A DNA stretch of 40,488 nucleotides from an uncultured Geobacteraceae bacterium (lineage in GTDB: Bacteria; Desulfobacterota; Desulfuromonadia; Geobacterales; Pseudopelobacteraceae), in contig CAIMXI010000510.1 in NCBI GenBank assembly GCA_903845365.1, positions 1 to 40,488 on the forward strand. Reading direction: 5' to 3'. Positions within the stretch are counted from its first letter, which is position 1, and each line of letters opens with the position of its first letter. The position numbers and the translations under genes were made by a program. Shown here piece by piece: positions 13,201 through 19,200 of the stretch. The notes below the pieces were generated by a model. It saw nothing but the letters and a program-made list of their open reading frames with translations, ran no database searches and was not told where the DNA came from.

Positions 13201-16200
13201 CAAGTGTTCCAAACTGCCAGTAACGCCCCTGACGAACCGGCCAGGCATATTTTGCAGTATTCTTGTCAACCTGAGCCAGATAGCCGTTGCCATTGCTGAG
13301 AGCCCAGCCGTTACCGAAGTTGCGGATATGGGTGCTGGAAGACCAGTATTCACTCATAACATTGCTGAAAGGATGACCGGATGGTAGCGGAGGGGAGCTG
13401 CGGGAAATATCAACCAGGCTCTCCAGTTCGTTGGCGTTCGGCAGATGCCATTCACCGGCGCGAGAGCCGTCTGTCAGACCGCAGGCACCGTTTGCCAGCG
13501 TGTTGGCGGAGCTGAGTGAGTCAAACCAGGTCTTGGTGCCAAAGCAGTTGGCGTTCTTCAGCCAGACCAGACCGGTAAGGTTGTCGCTGACAGTGCCGTC
13601 AGCGTTATCACTAAAGCGGGGTGAAGGCCAGGTTATTCCCATCTTCAAGGCTCCGTCATCACGCGCTGATATGCTGGCGGTCTGCCCGGTGGCTGGAAGC
13701 GGCACAGCCGGTGTTACGGTTCCTGAACGAACCGCCCAGATACCATTCAAAGCTCCCTTATCTCCAGCCGTTACATTACTGTCAAACAGTGAAACAGCCC
13801 AGGCGTTGGTAGTGGCTGCTGGAACCGTACTGCTGGAAGTCCAGTAATATTCCAGATTCGGCACATTTGAGAATCCGCGATTAATTACCCACTGGTTGCT
13901 GTTCAGGTCGCGAAGACTGCGCAGCTCAAGGACGTTCGGCAGACGCCAGCTTCCGGGGGCGGAACCATCTGCCAAGCCGCACACTTCGTTTGCTAGAGTG
14001 TTGACAGCAGCCAGACCGTCATACCAGTTCTTGGTGCCAAAGCAGCCGACATTCTTCAGCCAGACCAGGCCTGTCAGATTGTCTGTTATCGTGCCATTGC
14101 CGTTGTCTGTCAGGCGCGGCTCAGGCCAGGCCGTTCCGGCAAGCTTTACGCCGTCATCATTAGCAGCAAAACTTACGGTCTGGCCGGTCTTGGGCAGAGT
14201 CGCAGCAAAGACCACCATGCTGTACTGTTTTTCGGTCTGTGTGCTGGCGCTTTCTGCTGCAACAACGGTAAAGGTATAGCTACCAAGAGCAGTCGGAACG
14301 CCGGATAAAACGCCACTTTGACTATTAAGCGCGATGCCTGGCGGAAGAGTGGAATCTGATTTGATACTGAAAATGTACGGAAGTGTTCCGCCGGTGGTGA
14401 GAATTGGAATAGTGTACTGCCTGCCAAGCGGGGCGGATGGAAGTTGCTGGGTTATTATACTCAGAGTTCCCGGAGGTGCCGTAAGGATATTTATACTGGT
14501 AAATGCGGTGTCAGTTACGACAAGATTCCCCTGGCTGACGCTTTGATAACCGTTTTTGGTTATAGTCACCGAATAGGTGCCGGCCGCAAGGGAGCCAAAG
14601 ACAAAGCTTCCGCCACTGCCAGAGACGACAGAAGCACCATTGTTAAGGGTGATTGTAGCGCCAGCCACGGCAAGGCCGGTGGAAATATCTGTAATCGAGC
14701 CGCTTATTGAACTGTAGCCGGTTACTGAGAAGGGCAAATCAATTGACTGGCCGCCTGACATAATTAAAATAACGGCGCTTTTGCCGCCAGCGCTGGTCGG
14801 CGCGGCGATTACGCTCACACTGCATGCTGAGCCTGCCGCCAGAGTCGGAGAGAGAGTGCCGCAGGAGAGGCCGCCGCCAGGGAGCAGATTGAATTGTCCG
14901 GTATCCCCGGACATGGTTATGGAGGAAACTGTAAGAGGTTCACTACCGCTGTTGCGGAGAAGCACGCTGGTATTTGACTTATTCCCTACCGGCACAAACC
15001 CCATATTTGAAGATGAAGCAAATAGTTCAAGATTTCCGGTTTTCCAGCGTTGGTTGTTGCGTACAGGCCAGAATCTGTGAACAGTAGTTTTGGCATCTGC
15101 TGTAAAATTGCCGTCAGTAAGGTTTATATCCCACGCTGCAGCCAAACTACCTATGTACGTATCGGAAATCCTATACCAATCTGAGGAAACATTGGTGAAC
15201 GAACCACTGTTCAGCCAGGTTGCTATATTTGCTACTCCCTTGTTTGCCAGACTCAACATTTCGTGAGCATTCGGCAGACGCCAGTCGGTATATCCAAGAT
15301 AGTTGTTGTTATTCATACACTTAATATAATCAAGGGTGTCCTGCCAGTTTTTTGTGCCAGCAGTTCCACAGGCAGCGGCACCAACCGGGTTTCCGTCCTT
15401 TGTCCAGCTCAGGCCGCTCATGGTGTCGGTTATTGTCTGGTCGCCGTTATCTACAAAGCGTACGGCAGGCCAGGCAGTACCCTTTTTAAGATCACCATCA
15501 ATGCCGGTTCCGGCACATGGTATGACTGTACCAGCCTGATCGTAGCAGTTTGTCTGGCCAGTCTGGGGCAAGGACAGCAGTGCCCCCCCCTGACCGTCCC
15601 GAACCGGCCAGGCGTAATAGCCGGTGCCTTTGCCTACATACGTGAAGTTGCCATCGGCGAAGTCCATTACCCATGCTGATGCCGTAGAGCCAATGAATGT
15701 GGACGATGACCAGTAACGTGCGGCAACCGGATTCCTGAAGCCGCCCGCTGACAGCCAGGTCGTCTGGTTTGAGTACTGGCGGTTTATCATACTCTCCAGC
15801 TCGGTAATATTCGGCATGCGCCAATCGTTATGACCCAGGTATGCGCTGTTGTTCAGGCAGGTTACGTAATCCATGGCGGCCTGCCAGGTTTTGGCGCCGC
15901 CAGGGCAAGTCCCCGTACCTGTTATGCTAGGGGTGTTGGCATCCTGCATCCATTCAAGGCCGGTCAGGCGATCGCGGATGATAGATTCGGTAAGCGGAAG
16001 CGTGCCGTTAGGATTGGTAAAGCGCGGATTAGGCCAGGAGATGCCGGACTGGTATTCGCCGTCATGGCCGCTGCCGCTGCAGGGTATTGCATTACCGTTT
16101 GTATCATAACAGGCGGTTTGACCGGTCGCGGCAATTGACGACGGATAGGTTGTCATGCTGATGTTTGCCACGGTTGAAGAGCCGGAGAGTATCGAAACTC

Positions 16201-19200
16201 CGGTAACCGTGACAGGCTGGTAGCCGTATTTGGTGGCCGAGATGTCGGCTATGCCGGTTGCGGGGGTGTCAAAAAGGTATCTGCCGTCACTTCCTGTGCG
16301 CACTGTTGCGCCGAGCAAGCTGACTACAGCGCCTGCCACCGGTGATCCGCTCTGATCAGTGACTGTGCCGTAGACTCCTCGTTTGACCGTGGCGCTGAGC
16401 TGGACTTCCACTGTCTGGCCGCCGGACGTAACCGTGAGCAGGCCGCTGTTACTGCCGATAACGGTCGGGGTGGCGATGCTGACGGTGCAGGATGCTCTGG
16501 CACCAAGAACCGGAGAAAGGCTGCCGCATGGGTTCGGACCGCCGGTTGATACGGCGAAGCCGCCGCCGGTTACAGCTATCGATGTGACGGTCAATGGTTG
16601 GGTGCCGCTATTGCGAATGGTAAAGATTGTCGGCGTGGTTGAAATTCCACTGGTGATTGTTCCTAACGCGGGAGAGGTTGCACTGTTTACCGCCAGCGAA
16701 CCGGACTGCCAGTTACGTCCCTGACGAACCGGCCAGGCATATTTGGCAGTATTTTTGTCAACCTGGGTCAGGTAGCCGTTGGCGCCGGTCAAGGCCCAAC
16801 CGTTGACGGAGTTGCGCACATGGGTGCTTGAAGACCAATATTCGCTCATAACATTGCCGAACGGATGGCCTGAGGGGAGCGGCGGTGAGCTGCGGGATAT
16901 ATCAACCAGACTCTGCAGTTCGTTCGCATTGGGGAGACGCCATTCGCCGGTGCGCGAGCCGTCCGTCAGACCGCAGGCGCCGCTTGCAAGTGTGTTTGCG
17001 GAACTTAAGGAATCATACCAAGTCTTGGTGCTGAAGCAGTTAGCATTCTTCAGCCAAACAAGGCCAGTCAGATTGTCGCCGACTGTGCCGTCGCCGTTGT
17101 CGCTGAAGCGCGGAGAGGGCCAGGCGACACCATGCTGCAATGCACCGTCGTCACGAGGGGATATGCTGGCTACCTGACCTGTGGCAGGAAGAGGCGATAC
17201 CGGTGTAACACTGCCGGTACGAACCGCCCAGATACCGCGTACTTCCGATTTAGCGGCGCCTGTCACGGCACTGTCATACAATGAAACCGACCAGGCATTA
17301 TTGATGGCATCCGGCACCAAGCTACTGGAGGTCCAGTAGTATTCCAGAGCCGGCACATTGGAGAAGCCATGATTCGTTATCCAGAGATTGCTGCTCAGGT
17401 CGCGCAGGCTCCTTAGCTCAAGCACGTTGGGGAGACGCCAGTCTCCAACGCCGGATCCATCCGAAAGATTGCACATTCCGTTTGAAATGGTGTTGACCGC
17501 AGCCAGGCCGTCATACCAGTTTTTGCCGCCGCTGATGCAGTCGACTTTCTTCAGCCAGATCAGGCCGGTCAGGCTGTCGGTGATAGTGCCGTTGCCGTTG
17601 TCCATAAAACGCGGATTCGGCCAGGATGTGCCGACCAACTGAGCAGCGTCATCGCCCCCGGCAAAACTGACCGATTGACCGGTTTTGGGGAGTGCGCCGG
17701 TAAAAAGCAGCATACTGTATTGGCGCTCTATCTGTCCGCCAACTCCGTCTATTACAACAACCGTGAAGGTGGATGTGCCGGAAGTGGTCGGCACGCCCGA
17801 TATCATCCCGCTTTGGCTACCCAATGTGAGACCGTCAGGAAGTGTCGAATCCGGTTTGATGCTGAAGGTGTAAGGCGGGGTGCCGCCGGTCGTTAGAACT
17901 GAAGACGCATACTGTTTGCCAAGAGGTGCGGAGGGAAGCTGCGGTAGCACTATTCTTAAGGAACCGGAATTCCTGCTCTGGTTATTGCGAACCGGCCAGA
18001 CCCGGTAACCGACGTATTTCCAATTTGCTGTGTGATTGCCGTCAGCCATGTTTATCACCCAGGCAAGAGCAAGATTGCCCAGATAAGTGTCAGATGCCCA
18101 GTACCAGTCAGCAGATACATTCCTGAATGCAGCATTGGAAAACGAACCACTGTTCAGCCAGGTTGAGTTGCTGGTCTCCCCTTTGTTTGTCATGCTCCAC
18201 AGTTCACGGGTATTCGGCAGACGCCAGTCGTTGTAACCAAGATAATTGTTGCTGTTCAGACATCTGACATAATCAAGGGCAGACTGCCAGCTCTTGGCGC
18301 CGGATATACCGCAGGCAGAGGGACCGGTCGGGTTGCCATCTCTGGTCCAGATCAGACCGGTCATGGTATCGGTTACAGTCTGGTCGCCATTGTCGGAAAA
18401 GCGCACGGCAGGCCAAACGGCTCCTTTTTGTAGATCACCATCCAGTTTGGTACCGGCACATGATATGACAACGCCTGACTGATCATAACAGCTTGTCTGA
18501 CCAGTGCCTGGCAGCGCTAATAAGGCGGTTCCCTGGCCATCACGAACCGTCCAGGTGTAATAGGCGGTGCCCTTGCCTACCGGAGTGATGTTACCATCAG
18601 ACATGTCAATTACCCAGGCTGACGCAGCACCGGCTGCATATGTGGACGATGACCAGTAACGTGCGGCAACCGGATTCCTGAATCCGCCTGCTGACAACCA
18701 GGTCGCCTGGTTTGAGTATTTACGGTTAATCAGGCTCTCAAGCTCGGTAACATTTGGTAAACGCCAGTCATTGTGGCCAAGATAGTTGTTATTGTTCAGG
18801 CAAGTCGCGTAATCAAGAGCACCCTGCCAGTTTTTGGTGCCGCCAATGCACTGACCACCAGGTATTGTTATGGTATTGGCATCTCGCAACCATTCAAGAC
18901 CGGTCAAGCGGTCACGTATAATTGAACCGTTAAGCGAAAGCGAGTCGTCAGGGTTCGTAAAACGGGGTGCAGGCCATGATATTCCGGATTGGTATTCTCC
19001 GTCATGACCACTGCCGCTGCATGGGATTGCATTGCCGGTTGTATCAAAGCAGATATTTTGCCCTGTGGCTGCGACTGATGCCGGATTACTTGTAATGCTA
19101 ATATTTCTGAGCGTTGAAGCATCTGAAAGTATTGAGATTCCGGTAATTGTAACCGGCTGGTAGCCGTATTTAGTGACTGTTATGTTGGCTGTGCCGACCG